From: a virus
IMG/VR virus record: IMGVR_UViG_3300037193_001356
Location: 1-44,675 of that record
DNA length: 44,675 nt
Strand: one strand, 5' to 3'
Part shown: piece by piece, positions 14,275 through 21,878 of the stretch
Layout: every line of letters starts with the position of its first letter
Position numbering within the stretch: the stretch's first letter is position 1
Program-made: the position numbers and the translations under genes
Notes under the pieces: generated by a model
What the model was told of the DNA's origin: nothing
Database searches by the model: none
Seen by the model: the letters and a program-made list of their open reading frames with translations, nothing else

Positions 14275-14805
14275 CTAGCTGCGTGTTGTGCGACGGGCGG
14301 ACTGGGAGACGATTTCCTGGTCCGCCCCTTGTCGTAGATGGGTCCACGCGAGTCCGGCCCGGATCTTGCGCACGGTCTCGGGGGTGACACCGTACCTCTG
14401 CGCCAAGACCTTGTTGGTCATCTCAGGGAGCGGCGCAAGCGCGAGGATCTCTCGCGCTTGCAGATCGGTCAGCTTTGAGCCACCACTGCGCATGCCTCTT
14501 GCCTGCCGTCCGCGCGCTTGACGATCGGCGATGTTCTCGGCTGCGGATCCGGACACGAGGTGATCCGGGTTGACACAGGACGGGTTGTCGCACGTGTGGC
14601 GTGCCTGTTCGCCGGGCCTTAGGTCTCGGCCCAGCTTTCGGACCAACGCCAGGCGATGCGCATAGTCGTATCGGGTAGGTCTTGTCAGTACGAACTTCCC
14701 GTATCCCTTGGCCAGGCGCGAACCAGTCCAAAGATGACAATCTCCAGATCGGTCCACTTTGGCCTCAAAGCGTTCCAGCGCTCCAGGTTCATTTATCCAG
14801 GTCAT
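14275..14805 (-). CDS. HNH homing-type endonuclease
   Basis: 176 aa. N-terminal HNH_3-type core: CHLWTGSRLAKGYGKF, YAHRLALV, ARHTCDNPSCVNPDHLVSG, then ENIADRQARGR. C-terminal helix-turn-helix (MTNKVLAQRYGVTPETVRKIRAGLAWTHL) of the kind that gives homing endonucleases DNA specificity. It is a free-standing gene with its own leaderless promoter inserted 11 bases upstream of the primase, a usual position for selfish endonucleases. Whether it also serves a phage function is unknown. Confidence 0.85.
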   Translation of the reverse strand: MTWINEPGALERFEAKVDRSGDCHLWTGSRLAKGYGKFVLTRPTRYDYAHRLALVRKLGRDLRPGEQARHTCDNPSCVNPDHLVSGSAAENIADRQARGRQARGMRSGGSKLTDLQAREILALAPLPEMTNKVLAQRYGVTPETVRKIRAGLAWTHLRQGADQEIVSQSARRTTRS

Positions 14806-14820
14806 ATGGTAATTCTAGCA
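14806..14820 (-). promoter_or_regulatory. Leaderless promoter of homing endonuclease (variant box)
   Basis: Minus-strand TGC-TAGAAT (box 14817-14812), six bases, ATG 14805. The geometry is identical to the TATAGT family although the hexamer differs. Confidence 0.6.
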
Positions 14821-14849
14821 CGTGTACCATGCGGATGGTGAGACGGTGC

Positions 14850-14881
14850 GGCCCCGGAGCTCGTCACAGGACTCCGGGGCC
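14850..14881 (-). terminator. Hairpin terminator after ParB-like gene
   Basis: 10-bp GC stem, 14850-14859 with 14872-14881, loop 12 bases, 27 bases past the ParB-like stop. Confidence 0.7.
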
Positions 14882-14889
14882 GTTCTCGC

Positions 14890-14898
14890 ACTATAGCG
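14890..14898 (-). promoter_or_regulatory. Orphan TATAGT box facing a terminator
   Basis: CGC-TATAGT on the minus strand (14895-14890) without a start codon in register. Transcription from it would meet the 14850-14881 hairpin almost at once. It may be a chance or relic copy of the promoter family. Confidence 0.35.
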
Positions 14899-14907
14899 GC
14901 GGACGAT

Positions 14908-15717
14908 CTACTTGGGCTGTGGGAAGTTCGCGTTGGTCAGGTCGCCCTTGCGAGTGATCATCATGCGTTCCATGGGCCGCCCCTCGCGGAACGCGTTCCA
15001 CGCCCGAACGAACAGAGCCAGCTGCTCTGATCGCGTCGCGCGGTCGATGCGCAGCCTGGCGATCCTGTTACGCAGGGCCAGCACGGATGCGCGCTCCGGC
15101 AGGTTGGCGCCGCTGATGAACTGGTCATAGAACTGGTGGGTCTGCTCCTGGTCGATGCGCCAGAACAGGTAGTGCGCCACGCCGGCGACCGATCCCGTGC
15201 CCAGTCCGTTACGCCGGCAGTCCTGCGCCCGCTTCGCCGCCGCGTCGAACGCGTCCATGTCGGACAGGTATCGATCCAGAATCTCGCTGACCGTGGGTCG
15301 GATGCTGCCGCTGTGTCCGATGAAGCTGCCGGCATCCCACTGGATCACCCAACGCACGACAGCGGCGGACATCATCCGCTCGGGGGCGCCACTGATCCGC
15401 ATGGCGTCGGCCGCCGTACGGGACGCTCCGGTGTCGATGACCGCCATGGCGCCGGCCGGCACGTCGTAGGCGATGTCGAACGTGATCGGCACGTCGGCCA
15501 GGATGACCGCCTGCAGTCGGTTCTGTCCGTCGACCACGTTGCCGTTGACGTCGATTTTGATGGTCTCCCCGGTGCCCTCCACCCAGCGGCCCGACTTCAT
15601 GTCCCGGGCGTACTGGGGGATGCGGCTCTCCTTCGGCAGGCGGTTGTTCTCGGCGTTCTTGCCCAGCAGGCGCTTGGCGTCCCTGGGCGTGATGACCTCG
15701 GTCTTGTACGTTGCCAT
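14908..15717 (-). CDS. ParB/Srx-like protein
   Basis: 269 aa. The N-terminal ~110 residues hold a ParB-type nuclease-like domain: DMKSGRWVEGTGETIKIDVNGNVVDGQNRLQAV with the DGQNRL motif at 63-68. The remainder is helical (TVSEILDRYLSDMDAFDAAAKRA, RASVLALRNRIARLRIDRATRSEQLALFVRAWNAF). No ParA partner is visible, and many actinophages carry such a gene in the replication region, so a DNA-processing or regulatory role is as likely as partition. Unlike most units it has a ~30-base leader with a GAGAGAGACGGGACCC stretch before ATG 15717. Confidence 0.8.
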   Translation of the reverse strand: MATYKTEVITPRDAKRLLGKNAENNRLPKESRIPQYARDMKSGRWVEGTGETIKIDVNGNVVDGQNRLQAVILADVPITFDIAYDVPAGAMAVIDTGASRTAADAMRISGAPERMMSAAVVRWVIQWDAGSFIGHSGSIRPTVSEILDRYLSDMDAFDAAAKRAQDCRRNGLGTGSVAGVAHYLFWRIDQEQTHQFYDQFISGANLPERASVLALRNRIARLRIDRATRSEQLALFVRAWNAFREGRPMERMMITRKGDLTNANFPQPK

Positions 15718-15750
15718 GGGTCCCGTCTCTCTCTTGGTGGACTTACCTAG

Positions 15751-15759
15751 ACTATAGCA
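15751..15759 (-). promoter_or_regulatory. Promoter of ParB-like gene (with short leader)
   Basis: Minus-strand TGC-TATAGT at 15756-15751, 33 bases from the ATG; the expected transcript has a leader of about 27 bases containing a ribosome site. The box begins 6 bases after the stop of the preceding gene. Confidence 0.65.
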
Positions 15760-15762
15760 GAC

Positions 15763-15951
15763 CTACTGACCGCGCAAGTCCTGACTGGTCAGGTGGTACC
15801 CCCTGCACAGATGACAGGGGTACACCCTGATCGGAATCTTGTCCCTATTGCTGCGACGTCGAATGGTGGCCAGGGAGAGAGACGCCTCCGTCCGGTCCCG
15901 GAATCGATGCTTGCCAGTGGGACAGGTCCGGCCGGCGCGCGGCCTGGTCAT
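15763..15951 (-). CDS. Small zinc-ribbon-like protein
   Basis: 62 aa, very basic. CPTGKHRFRDRTEASLSLATIRRRS and VYPCHLCRGYHLTSQ give Cys10-x3-His and Cys-x2-Cys-x3-His metal-binding pairs. Actinobacteria and their phages carry many small proteins ending in the C-x2-C-x-G-[YW]-H-[LV]-T phrase. ATG 15951 overlaps the helicase stop (ATGA), so the two are co-translated. Confidence 0.75.
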   Translation of the reverse strand: MTRPRAGRTCPTGKHRFRDRTEASLSLATIRRRSNRDKIPIRVYPCHLCRGYHLTSQDLRGQ

Positions 15952-17240
15952 CGCGTCACCGCCACAGTGACCGAGTCAGCCGCCCGGCTCACGGCCGTGT
16001 ACAGCCACCGCCTGGCCGCCGTGGTGGCCTCAGTGATTCCCTTGCGCTGGGCGGTCATGGCCAGCAGGTCTGGTGCCTCATTGACCACGTACACCGACCC
16101 CCACTCCGACCCCTGGGCCTTGTGCACCGTGATGGCCTGCGCGAAGGTGAATAACCCTCGGTTGCCGCGCCCACCCAGAAACGCGCTCTTCGCCCGGTCC
16201 TGCCTGGCCCGCCCCTGGAAACCGTCGGAGAACGCGAGCATGCGGCGCTCGGCCCCGGTGTCGTCGCGGACCATCATCTCCGGGCCCAGCGGGCCTTCCT
16301 GTGCCTCCAGCACGTCGAACTGCTGGCCATTGAAGACGCCCAGCGTCCGGTTGTTGGTCAGGCACATGATGCGGTCACCGGCCTCCACCACGCCCTTGAG
16401 CCGCCCCTGGGCGCCACGGATGCGGTCGATCAGGCTCCACCGGGTGGCGTTCTTCCAACACAGCACCTGATCGTGCTCCAGAGCCCTGGCCAGGCTGCGC
16501 TTCTCTACGTCGTCATCGGTCAGGCCGAGTGTGGCGCCGGTGGACGTGCGCACGCGGGTGGCGAGCTCCAGTACGGGCGATTCCAGGGCCTGGCGGTGGA
16601 TTTCCGTGAGCGCGAAGTCGGGCATGGCATCGATGTAGTACCCCTCGCCACCGACTGGCTCCAGCTGCTCCGGGTCGCCCAGCACCAGCACGGGCACCTC
16701 GAAGCGTTCGATGTCGGCGGCCAGCTTTGCGTCCACCATGGACACCTCATCGCAGATGAGCAGGTCCGCGTCGGCCAGTTCGCTGTCCGGGTTCCACTCG
16801 AACCCGATGGTCTTGGATTCCTTCTCCAGCGCGGCCACCTCCATCTCTAGTTCGGCAATGCGCGTGTCCAGCCCGTCATCCCCGGCCACGCCCTCACTGG
16901 CCAGGCCACGCCGCTCTTGTTCAGCGGCGGTCAGGGTCTCCCGTGCCGCCCGTAGCTTGGCCGCCGTCTCCGCGTTGGCGCGCGGCTTGTACACCAGGGA
17001 GTGCAGGGTTCCAGCCGGCTCGCACCCCTTCTTCCGCAACACGCTCGCGGCCTTGCCGGTGTACGCGGCATAGAACGTGTTGGTCAGACCCAGGGCGGCC
17101 GGCACCGACCGGGCCAGGGTGGTCTTGCCCGTACCGGCGGGGCCGAACAGGCGGAAGGGGTCGATCTCGGCCCCGGGACTGGAGTACCACGCGTCGATGG
17201 CATCGATGGCCTTGTCCTGCTGGGGGGTAAGCTCTGTCAT
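15948..17240 (-). CDS. RecD/Dda-like SF1 helicase
   Basis: 430 aa. Helicase motifs in order: LFGPAGTGKTTLA (Walker A, 32-43), LLICDEVSMVD (Walker B, 160-170), LVLGDPEQLEPV (motif III, 186-195), then TVHKAQGSEWGSVYVV and LYTAVSRAADSV (motifs V and VI). Residues ~88-148 between motif Ia and Walker B are a charged, probably coiled-coil insertion (ETAAKLRAARETLTAAEQE ... RIAELEMEVAALEKESK), not typical of the core fold. It likely moves 5'-3' on single-stranded DNA in phage replication or recombination. ATG 17240 is set by TATAGT seven bases upstream; the longer frame is a shadow. Confidence 0.85.
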   Translation of the reverse strand: MTELTPQQDKAIDAIDAWYSSPGAEIDPFRLFGPAGTGKTTLARSVPAALGLTNTFYAAYTGKAASVLRKKGCEPAGTLHSLVYKPRANAETAAKLRAARETLTAAEQERRGLASEGVAGDDGLDTRIAELEMEVAALEKESKTIGFEWNPDSELADADLLICDEVSMVDAKLAADIERFEVPVLVLGDPEQLEPVGGEGYYIDAMPDFALTEIHRQALESPVLELATRVRTSTGATLGLTDDDVEKRSLARALEHDQVLCWKNATRWSLIDRIRGAQGRLKGVVEAGDRIMCLTNNRTLGVFNGQQFDVLEAQEGPLGPEMMVRDDTGAERRMLAFSDGFQGRARQDRAKSAFLGGRGNRGLFTFAQAITVHKAQGSEWGSVYVVNEAPDLLAMTAQRKGITEATTAARRWLYTAVSRAADSVTVAVTR

Positions 17241-17256
17241 GTTCACCACTATAGCA
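17241..17256 (-). promoter_or_regulatory. Leaderless promoter, left side of divergent pair
   Basis: Minus-strand TGC-TATAGT at 17253-17248, seven bases, ATG 17240. Paired back to back with the 17280-17294 promoter; only 29 bases separate the two -10 boxes, so polymerases would compete. Confidence 0.75.
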
Positions 17257-17279
17257 GACTTCCCCCAGGGCGCCACCCC

Positions 17280-17294
17280 TGCTATAGTCGGTGC
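17280..17294 (+). promoter_or_regulatory. Leaderless promoter, right side of divergent pair
   Basis: TGC-TATAGT (17283-17288), six bases, ATG 17295. Drives the plus-strand early block. Confidence 0.75.
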
Positions 17295-17621
17295 ATGACG
17301 AACGAAGAGAAGGCAGTCATCGAAGCGGCGCGAGCGTTCGTGAACGACGTGGACCGCAGTGGTCGCGATCGACTCGTTGCGCTCCGCAAAGCCGTGCACG
17401 TCCTGGACGAGAAGCCGGCCGCCGAGCGCACGTTCTGGGTGAACTACCAGTTCAACCTGGCCGACGGCCGCAGCGGCGAGGGGAGTGCACAGCTCACCTC
17501 CCGCACGGTCGACGCTCACGCGGTGCTGACGTGGCAGGCGACCATCCAGTCCAGCATCTCCCGCGACACCGGATCCAGCGTCAGCGTGGTCATCCGCACC
17601 TGGATGGAGCTGGAGTCCTGA
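17295..17621 (+). CDS. Hypothetical early protein
   Basis: 108 aa, not recognised. Helical N-terminus (EEKAVIEAARAFVNDVDRSGRDRLVALRKAVHVLDE) followed by beta-rich sequence (TFWVNYQFNLADGRSGEGSAQL, SVSVVIRTWMELES). First gene of the plus block, with a leaderless start. Its stop overlaps the next ATG (TGATG). Confidence 0.65.
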   Translation: MTNEEKAVIEAARAFVNDVDRSGRDRLVALRKAVHVLDEKPAAERTFWVNYQFNLADGRSGEGSAQLTSRTVDAHAVLTWQATIQSSISRDTGSSVSVVIRTWMELES

Positions 17622-17875
17622 TGCCAAAGGTCGAGAAGCCCCTCACGTGGGGTCTGGTGGTCTCCGAGGATGAGGTGTTCTCGGAGAAGACCGGCCGCTG
17701 GATGGAAGTCCTGGAAGCGCGGACCAACGCCGGCCAGACCACCCTGCGGTTCAAGGGTGGCGGCCAGGCGGTGCCCAAGTTCACCAGGCCGGCGAGCACG
17801 CCGTGCCGCGTGCGCCGCAGCGAGACGGGTCGGGTGGTGGACATGTTCCACGTGGTCTTCAGTGGGCCGTCATGA
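17621..17875 (+). CDS. Hypothetical early protein
   Basis: 84 aa, basic, beta-rich: LTWGLVVSEDEVFSEKTGRWMEVLEARTNAGQTTLRFKGGGQAVPKFTR. No recognised domain. ATG 17621 overlaps the previous stop and its own stop overlaps the next ATG (ATGA), so translation is coupled on both sides. Confidence 0.6.
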   Translation: MPKVEKPLTWGLVVSEDEVFSEKTGRWMEVLEARTNAGQTTLRFKGGGQAVPKFTRPASTPCRVRRSETGRVVDMFHVVFSGPS

Positions 17876-18117
17876 TCCTGATCATCGGGGAGATGAACAC
17901 CGCGTTCCAGTACGCCACCCAGGCCGGTCTGTCCCTGGCCGAATACCGCGTGGTGCACGTGGCCAACGCCGCGAAGTTCCTGCCCGGCCTCAGTCCGAAC
18001 GGCATGGTCATCGTGTACGTCAAGGGCGCCGGCGCCGTCCTAAAGCAGCCCAGTGTCCGCAACAACGTGTCGCTCATGATCAGCATGGGTGCGGGAGAGT
18101 TGGTGGTCAGTGCCTGA
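17872..18117 (+). CDS. Hypothetical early protein
   Basis: 81 aa: MILIIGEMNTAFQYATQAGLSLAEYRVVHVANAAKFLPGL followed by GMVIVYVKGAGAVLK. The alternating strands and helices with short hydrophobic beta strands resemble a small Rossmann-like or P-loop-remnant fold, but no motif is complete. Coupled to neighbours by overlaps. Confidence 0.6.
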   Translation: MILIIGEMNTAFQYATQAGLSLAEYRVVHVANAAKFLPGLSPNGMVIVYVKGAGAVLKQPSVRNNVSLMISMGAGELVVSA

Positions 18118-18475
18118 GTACATGGTGATCGCCCCGGGCCAGGAATGGGACCGGCGGTGGATCAAGAACATGGAGCACGCGTTCCGGTTCATGCGCCCCA
18201 CGACCATGAACTTCTCGGCCCTCGTGGAACCCGTGGCGGGGGTAGTCGACGCGCCAGAACAGGCCACGCTGCGCCCGTACTACTCCCCCTCGTGGCGAGT
18301 CGTCCTGCGCTTCTACGTCCATGACCGCCTGGGCTACCCGCCGGAGATCCCGGACGGCTACGTCATGCCCGGATGGATCAAGGGCCTCCCGCTGGAGCGG
18401 TCGTGCCTGGTATGCCGGGGGAGTTACTTGGCGTGGGGCTGCATCCACGAGCAGGGGGCGCGCAAGCCATGGTGA
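18110..18475 (+). CDS. Hypothetical early protein with Cys motif
   Basis: 121 aa from GTG 18110, which overlaps the preceding stop. PEYMVIAPGQEWDRRWIKNMEHAFRFMRPTTMNF at the start; LERSCLVCRGSYLAWGCIHEQG near the end contains Cys-x2-Cys and Cys-x-x-His, a likely metal site. An in-frame GTG at 18089 would extend it but has no advantage. Its end overlaps the helicase start. Confidence 0.6.
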   Translation: MPEYMVIAPGQEWDRRWIKNMEHAFRFMRPTTMNFSALVEPVAGVVDAPEQATLRPYYSPSWRVVLRFYVHDRLGYPPEIPDGYVMPGWIKGLPLERSCLVCRGSYLAWGCIHEQGARKPW

Positions 18476-20097
18476 AACTGAGGGACTACCAGCTACTTGC
18501 CCTGGGCACCCGAAGCGCTCTGGAGCTGGAGCGTCCGCAGGAGAACCGCCAGGCCATCGTGATGGCCACCGGGCTGGGCAAGACGATCACGTTCGGCGCG
18601 GAAGCGGCGGCCGAGCCGGGCCGGAGCCTGATCCTCGTGCACACCGACGAGCTGGCTCAGCAGGCGGAGGCCAAGGTCAAGCTCATGGCGCCGGGCCGGC
18701 ACGTGGGCGTGGTCAAGGCGGAGCGCGACGACGCGGACGCCGAGATCATCATCGGCAGCGTGCAGACGCTGGCCAACCCTGATCGGCGTAAGCGCACTGA
18801 TCAGGTGGCACGTTTGATCGTGGACGAGTGCCACCATGCCATCAGCCCGAGCTACATGGAGACGCTGGCCACGTTCGGGGCGTGGGACAGGGTCCCCGTC
18901 ACCGGCTACACGGCCACCCTGGAGCGCGGCGACAAGCGCTCCCTGGCCGGTGTCTGGCACGACGTCGCGTTCACCCGGGACATCTCCTGGGCCGTCCGCA
19001 AGGGGTTCCTTGTGCCGCCGGTCGGCTACCGGGTCACGATCCCGGAGCTGACCTATCAAGCGTCCGATGCGGCCATGGACACCGCGCTGGTGGACAGTGT
19101 GGCACCGGAACGCGTGGTGGACGCCTGGCTAGAGCACGGCCGAGGGCGTAGCACGGTGCTGTTCGCGCCGCTGGTCAGGTCAGCGCGTATGTTCGCCCTG
19201 GCCTTCAACGACAAGGGCATCAGGGCAGATGTGGTGCACGGCGCCATGCCTGCGTGGCAGCGCAGGGAGGTCTTGGCCGCCTACGAGCGCGGTGATATCC
19301 AGGTGCTCTGTAACGCCATGGTGCTGACCGAGGGGTGGGACAGCCCGCGCACCAAGTGCGTGGTTGTGGCCAGGCCCACCAAGAGCCGGCCGCTGTTCGT
19401 TCAGATGGCCGGCCGAGGGCTGCGTCGATGGCCAGAGGGCGATGTCGACGACTGCGTGCTGCTCTGCGTGGCGGACAGCACCACGGACCTACGATCCATC
19501 GCCGACCTGTCGGATCGTCCGGACATTGAGTCGGAGGATGGCAAGAGTCTGATCGCCCTTGAGGACGAATACGACCTGTCCAGAGACCTGGAGCCGGACC
19601 CGGAGCACGCCTACGCCGGCGCGGTGGACGTCAGCCAGTTCGATCCGCTGGTGGCCAGGTCGTCCAAAGTGTGGACCAAGACCAAGGGCGGTGCGCTATT
19701 CATTCCGGCCGGCAAGGGTGAGTTCGTCTTCCTGGCCCCGGACACCGAAGGACTGTCCATCGCCTACGTGGATCGCACAGGCGGCCGGCGTGTCCACCGG
19801 CGCGTGCCGGACACGGAGCTGGCCATGTCCATGGCCGAGGACTTCGCCGTGGACCATGGCGGGGACATCGGGCGCCTGCTGGCGGACAAGAACAGGGCCT
19901 GGCGTAAGGGTGTGCCATCGCAGGACGCTCGGGCGGAGGCTATCCGGCTGGGTCTGGACCGGGAGCTGGCCAGGATCATGTCCAGCAAGAGCGCCGGCAA
20001 GGCCGGCAAGTTGTCGGACCTCATCAGTACGGTCAAGGCGTCGCGGGTCATTGATCCCGTGGTGGAACGAATCAAGGAAAGGACGGGACGCGGGTAA
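18469..20097 (+). CDS. SF2 DEAD/DEAH-type helicase
   Basis: 542 aa. Motifs in order: LRDYQLLAL (Q-like motif), VMATGLGKTITF (Walker A, 31-42), LILVHTDELAQQ (Ia), LIVDECHHA (Walker B DECH, ~117-124), TGYTATLERGD (motif III), VLCNAMVLTEGWDSPRTKCVVVARPTKS (motif V) and FVQMAGRGLRR (motif VI). The C-terminal ~200 residues lack helicase motifs and may bind partners or DNA. Acts on double-stranded DNA in replication or recombination. ATG 18469 is embedded in the end of the previous gene. Next gene starts directly after the stop. Confidence 0.9.
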   Translation: MVKLRDYQLLALGTRSALELERPQENRQAIVMATGLGKTITFGAEAAAEPGRSLILVHTDELAQQAEAKVKLMAPGRHVGVVKAERDDADAEIIIGSVQTLANPDRRKRTDQVARLIVDECHHAISPSYMETLATFGAWDRVPVTGYTATLERGDKRSLAGVWHDVAFTRDISWAVRKGFLVPPVGYRVTIPELTYQASDAAMDTALVDSVAPERVVDAWLEHGRGRSTVLFAPLVRSARMFALAFNDKGIRADVVHGAMPAWQRREVLAAYERGDIQVLCNAMVLTEGWDSPRTKCVVVARPTKSRPLFVQMAGRGLRRWPEGDVDDCVLLCVADSTTDLRSIADLSDRPDIESEDGKSLIALEDEYDLSRDLEPDPEHAYAGAVDVSQFDPLVARSSKVWTKTKGGALFIPAGKGEFVFLAPDTEGLSIAYVDRTGGRRVHRRVPDTELAMSMAEDFAVDHGGDIGRLLADKNRAWRKGVPSQDARAEAIRLGLDRELARIMSSKSAGKAGKLSDLISTVKASRVIDPVVERIKERTGRG

Positions 20098-20700
20098 ATG
20101 AACATTGAAGAGGCAGTGCACACGATCGTGGCCAGGTGCCGCGAGAATGACGCTGGCGGCACCGAGCAGGCCGGGATCATGGCCCTGGCGGAAGAGACGG
20201 GAGAGTTCGTCGGTGCGATGCGCCGATGGCGCGGCCTGGCCAGGCGGCGCGGCACGGAGCAGGAGGCGCAGGCGGAGCTGGCGGACGTGATCATCTCCGC
20301 CTATGCCATGGCAGAGGTCATGGGATGGGACGCGTCCGCCCTGGTGGGCGCCAAGCTGGAGAAGATCATGTCGCGAGGGTGGAAGGAGTTGGTCGACGTC
20401 GACCGCCCCGACTTCCGGCCAAGTCAGGGGGCCGAGCCTCTCCAGACCGGGGAACCGATGCACTACTGGCCGACCGGCGGAAAGGGATTCGCGTGCGACA
20501 CCGACGCCGGATTTCGCACCAGTCACCAGGGCAGTGTTACTTGCCCGGACTGCCGTGGCACGTTTCGGCCGTCGGACGGGCCGTCCGGGTACTCCGTCCA
20601 CGCGCGCCCCCCATTGCCGGCCATGACGCCTCAACAGGAGCGGGCGGAAATCGCTGCACGCTACTGCGGTTGCGGTTCGCCGGAAGCGCACGGCGCATGA
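20098..20700 (+). CDS. MazG-like nucleotide pyrophosphohydrolase fused to zinc ribbon
   Basis: 200 aa. Residues ~1-100 show the all-alpha NTP pyrophosphohydrolase pattern: ALAEETGEFVGAMRRW (E-E-x-x-E) and AELADVIISAYAMAEV (E-x2-D). Such enzymes hydrolyse noncanonical or signalling nucleotides. Residues ~115-165 add a zinc-ribbon-like module (FACDTDAG, VTCPDCRGTF), and the tail ends YCGCGSPEAHGA. The fusion is unusual; the ribbon may recruit the enzyme to nucleic acid or a partner (inference). Ends with an ATGA overlap into the next gene. Confidence 0.8.
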   Translation: MNIEEAVHTIVARCRENDAGGTEQAGIMALAEETGEFVGAMRRWRGLARRRGTEQEAQAELADVIISAYAMAEVMGWDASALVGAKLEKIMSRGWKELVDVDRPDFRPSQGAEPLQTGEPMHYWPTGGKGFACDTDAGFRTSHQGSVTCPDCRGTFRPSDGPSGYSVHARPPLPAMTPQQERAEIAARYCGCGSPEAHGA

Positions 20701-20894
20701 CCGCCGACGCCGACGACGACCTGCTCAGTCCGGTGGAGTCATCCCCCGGCTCGGTGTTCACGGCACAGTACGCCGGCGAGTGCTCCGAGGGGGACGACAT
20801 CGAGCCTGGGGATCAGATCCGGGCCGATGGGCATGACGGCTATTCGCACGCCTCCTGTTTGCGCCTGGCGAGTCGGCCGGTGATCTGGGAATGA
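20697..20894 (+). CDS. Small acidic protein with N-terminal DDDLLSP motif
   Basis: 65 aa. The N-terminus TADADDDLLSPVESS closely resembles the start of the nuclease encoded next (TDTDDDLFSPAEP). The middle is acidic (ECSEGDDIEPGDQI) with Cys, and the end SHASCLRLASRPVIWE. Overlaps both neighbours by four bases. It may have arisen from the same N-terminal peptide as the nuclease and could compete for the same binding partner (inference). Confidence 0.65.
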   Translation: MTADADDDLLSPVESSPGSVFTAQYAGECSEGDDIEPGDQIRADGHDGYSHASCLRLASRPVIWE

Positions 20895-21808
20895 CCATCA
20901 CCGACACCGACGACGACCTGTTCTCCCCCGCCGAGCCAGACCCGGAGTACGGCGTCCGCGCCGGCCGCTACCGCTTCCCGGCCCCGCCCGGCTACACCGG
21001 GGACTCCTGGATGCGCATGACCAACCTGGCCAGCGCGTTCAGCGACCAGGAGCGCCTGCAGCTCTGGCTGGAGTGGAAGACGCTGATGGGCCTGCGGACC
21101 GGCGACGGCGTGCTCTACGACGAGTGGATGTCCATGCCCGTGGAGCGCTGGGACGCCCCCGCCCAGAAGGAGGAGGCCAACAAGCTGGCCACCCGGGCAC
21201 GGTCGGCGGCCGGCGCGGACATCGCTGGCCGGCGCGGTACGGCACGTCACGCGATGATGGACACCTACTTCTCCACCGATAAGGTGACCGGCACGCGGTC
21301 GATGCGGATGCAGTTGGAGAGCGCGGTCGAGGCGCTCGACCGGTGCGGGTTCGACGTGATCGAAACAGAGTTCAAGGTCTGGCATCCGATCGCAGGCGGC
21401 ACCATGGGGACCTCCGACGCACGCGTGATGTGTCGCAGGACGGGCCAGATGGGCATCCTGGACTGGAAGACGCAGGCGCGGTTCTGGACGTGGCAGGAGA
21501 TCGCCGGCCAGCTCTACGGCTACGACAGCGCCCCGTTCGCCTGGACGGGGCCGCACGACAGCCGGGGTCACTGGGTGGAGAACATGCCGTCCACCCTGAC
21601 CGGCCACCCGAACGGCCTGCTGCCCGGCAAACGCGTGACCCTGGTGGCGCACATGCCCCTGTCCGGGGCGCCGGTGGAGATCCACGAGGTTTCCTTGCAG
21701 TACGGCAAGCAGGTGCTGGAGTGCGCGGCGGAGAACGTGCGGCTACGGTCGATCGGCCGCAGCGTCTCGGAAAAGAGGCGACCGGCGGGGTTGCGCCCCC
21801 CGCTATAG
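20891..21808 (+). CDS. PD-(D/E)XK exonuclease (Cas4/RecB-like)
   Basis: 305 aa. Catalytic set: GTARHAMMDTY (His120), ETEFKVWHPIAGGTMGTSDARV (Glu158/160, Asp176) and GILDWKTQ (Asp191, Lys193). This order is that of Cas4/RecB-family nucleases, which resect DNA ends in phage recombination. Residues 7-13 are DDDLFSP, the shared acidic-Leu-Phe motif. The last codons CTA-TAG are supplied by the following promoter's -10 box. No CRISPR array or Cas1 is present, so a Cas4 role in adaptation is unlikely here. Confidence 0.85.
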   Translation: MTITDTDDDLFSPAEPDPEYGVRAGRYRFPAPPGYTGDSWMRMTNLASAFSDQERLQLWLEWKTLMGLRTGDGVLYDEWMSMPVERWDAPAQKEEANKLATRARSAAGADIAGRRGTARHAMMDTYFSTDKVTGTRSMRMQLESAVEALDRCGFDVIETEFKVWHPIAGGTMGTSDARVMCRRTGQMGILDWKTQARFWTWQEIAGQLYGYDSAPFAWTGPHDSRGHWVENMPSTLTGHPNGLLPGKRVTLVAHMPLSGAPVEIHEVSLQYGKQVLECAAENVRLRSIGRSVSEKRRPAGLRPPL

Positions 21809-21815
21809 TCGGCTA
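21801..21815 (+). promoter_or_regulatory. TATAGT promoter overlapping nuclease stop codon
   Basis: CGC-TATAGT with the box at 21804-21809; predicted start near 21816. The TAG at 21806-21808 ends the nuclease gene. It would transcribe the leader peptide, 51-aa gene and tRNA-like stretch. Confidence 0.6.
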
Positions 21816-21854
21816 AGGTTATCTCATCAGCAAGGCAACAGGGAGGGGGACGAG

Positions 21855-21878
21855 ATGCGGGACCTCGAATGGCAGTAG
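21855..21878 (+). CDS. Possible 7-residue leader peptide (MRDLEWQ)
   Basis: A very strong Shine-Dalgarno-like run (GGGAGGGGGACGAG) stands immediately before ATG-CGG-GAC-CTC-GAA-TGG-CAG-TAG, about 40 bases after the predicted transcription start. Such a short frame with so good a ribosome site could be a regulatory leader peptide for the RNA region downstream. Evidence is limited to the site and spacing. Confidence 0.4.
   Translation: MRDLEWQ

Noticed and set aside
14908-15717. ParB-like gene as part of a ParAB partition system
   Set aside because: No ParA-type Walker ATPase or iterated parS-like sites were recognised nearby; the domain alone is common in lytic actinophages.
20891-21808. Cas4-like nuclease as part of a CRISPR system
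   Set aside because: No repeat-spacer array and no Cas1/Cas2/effector genes; the neighbours are replication and recombination genes.
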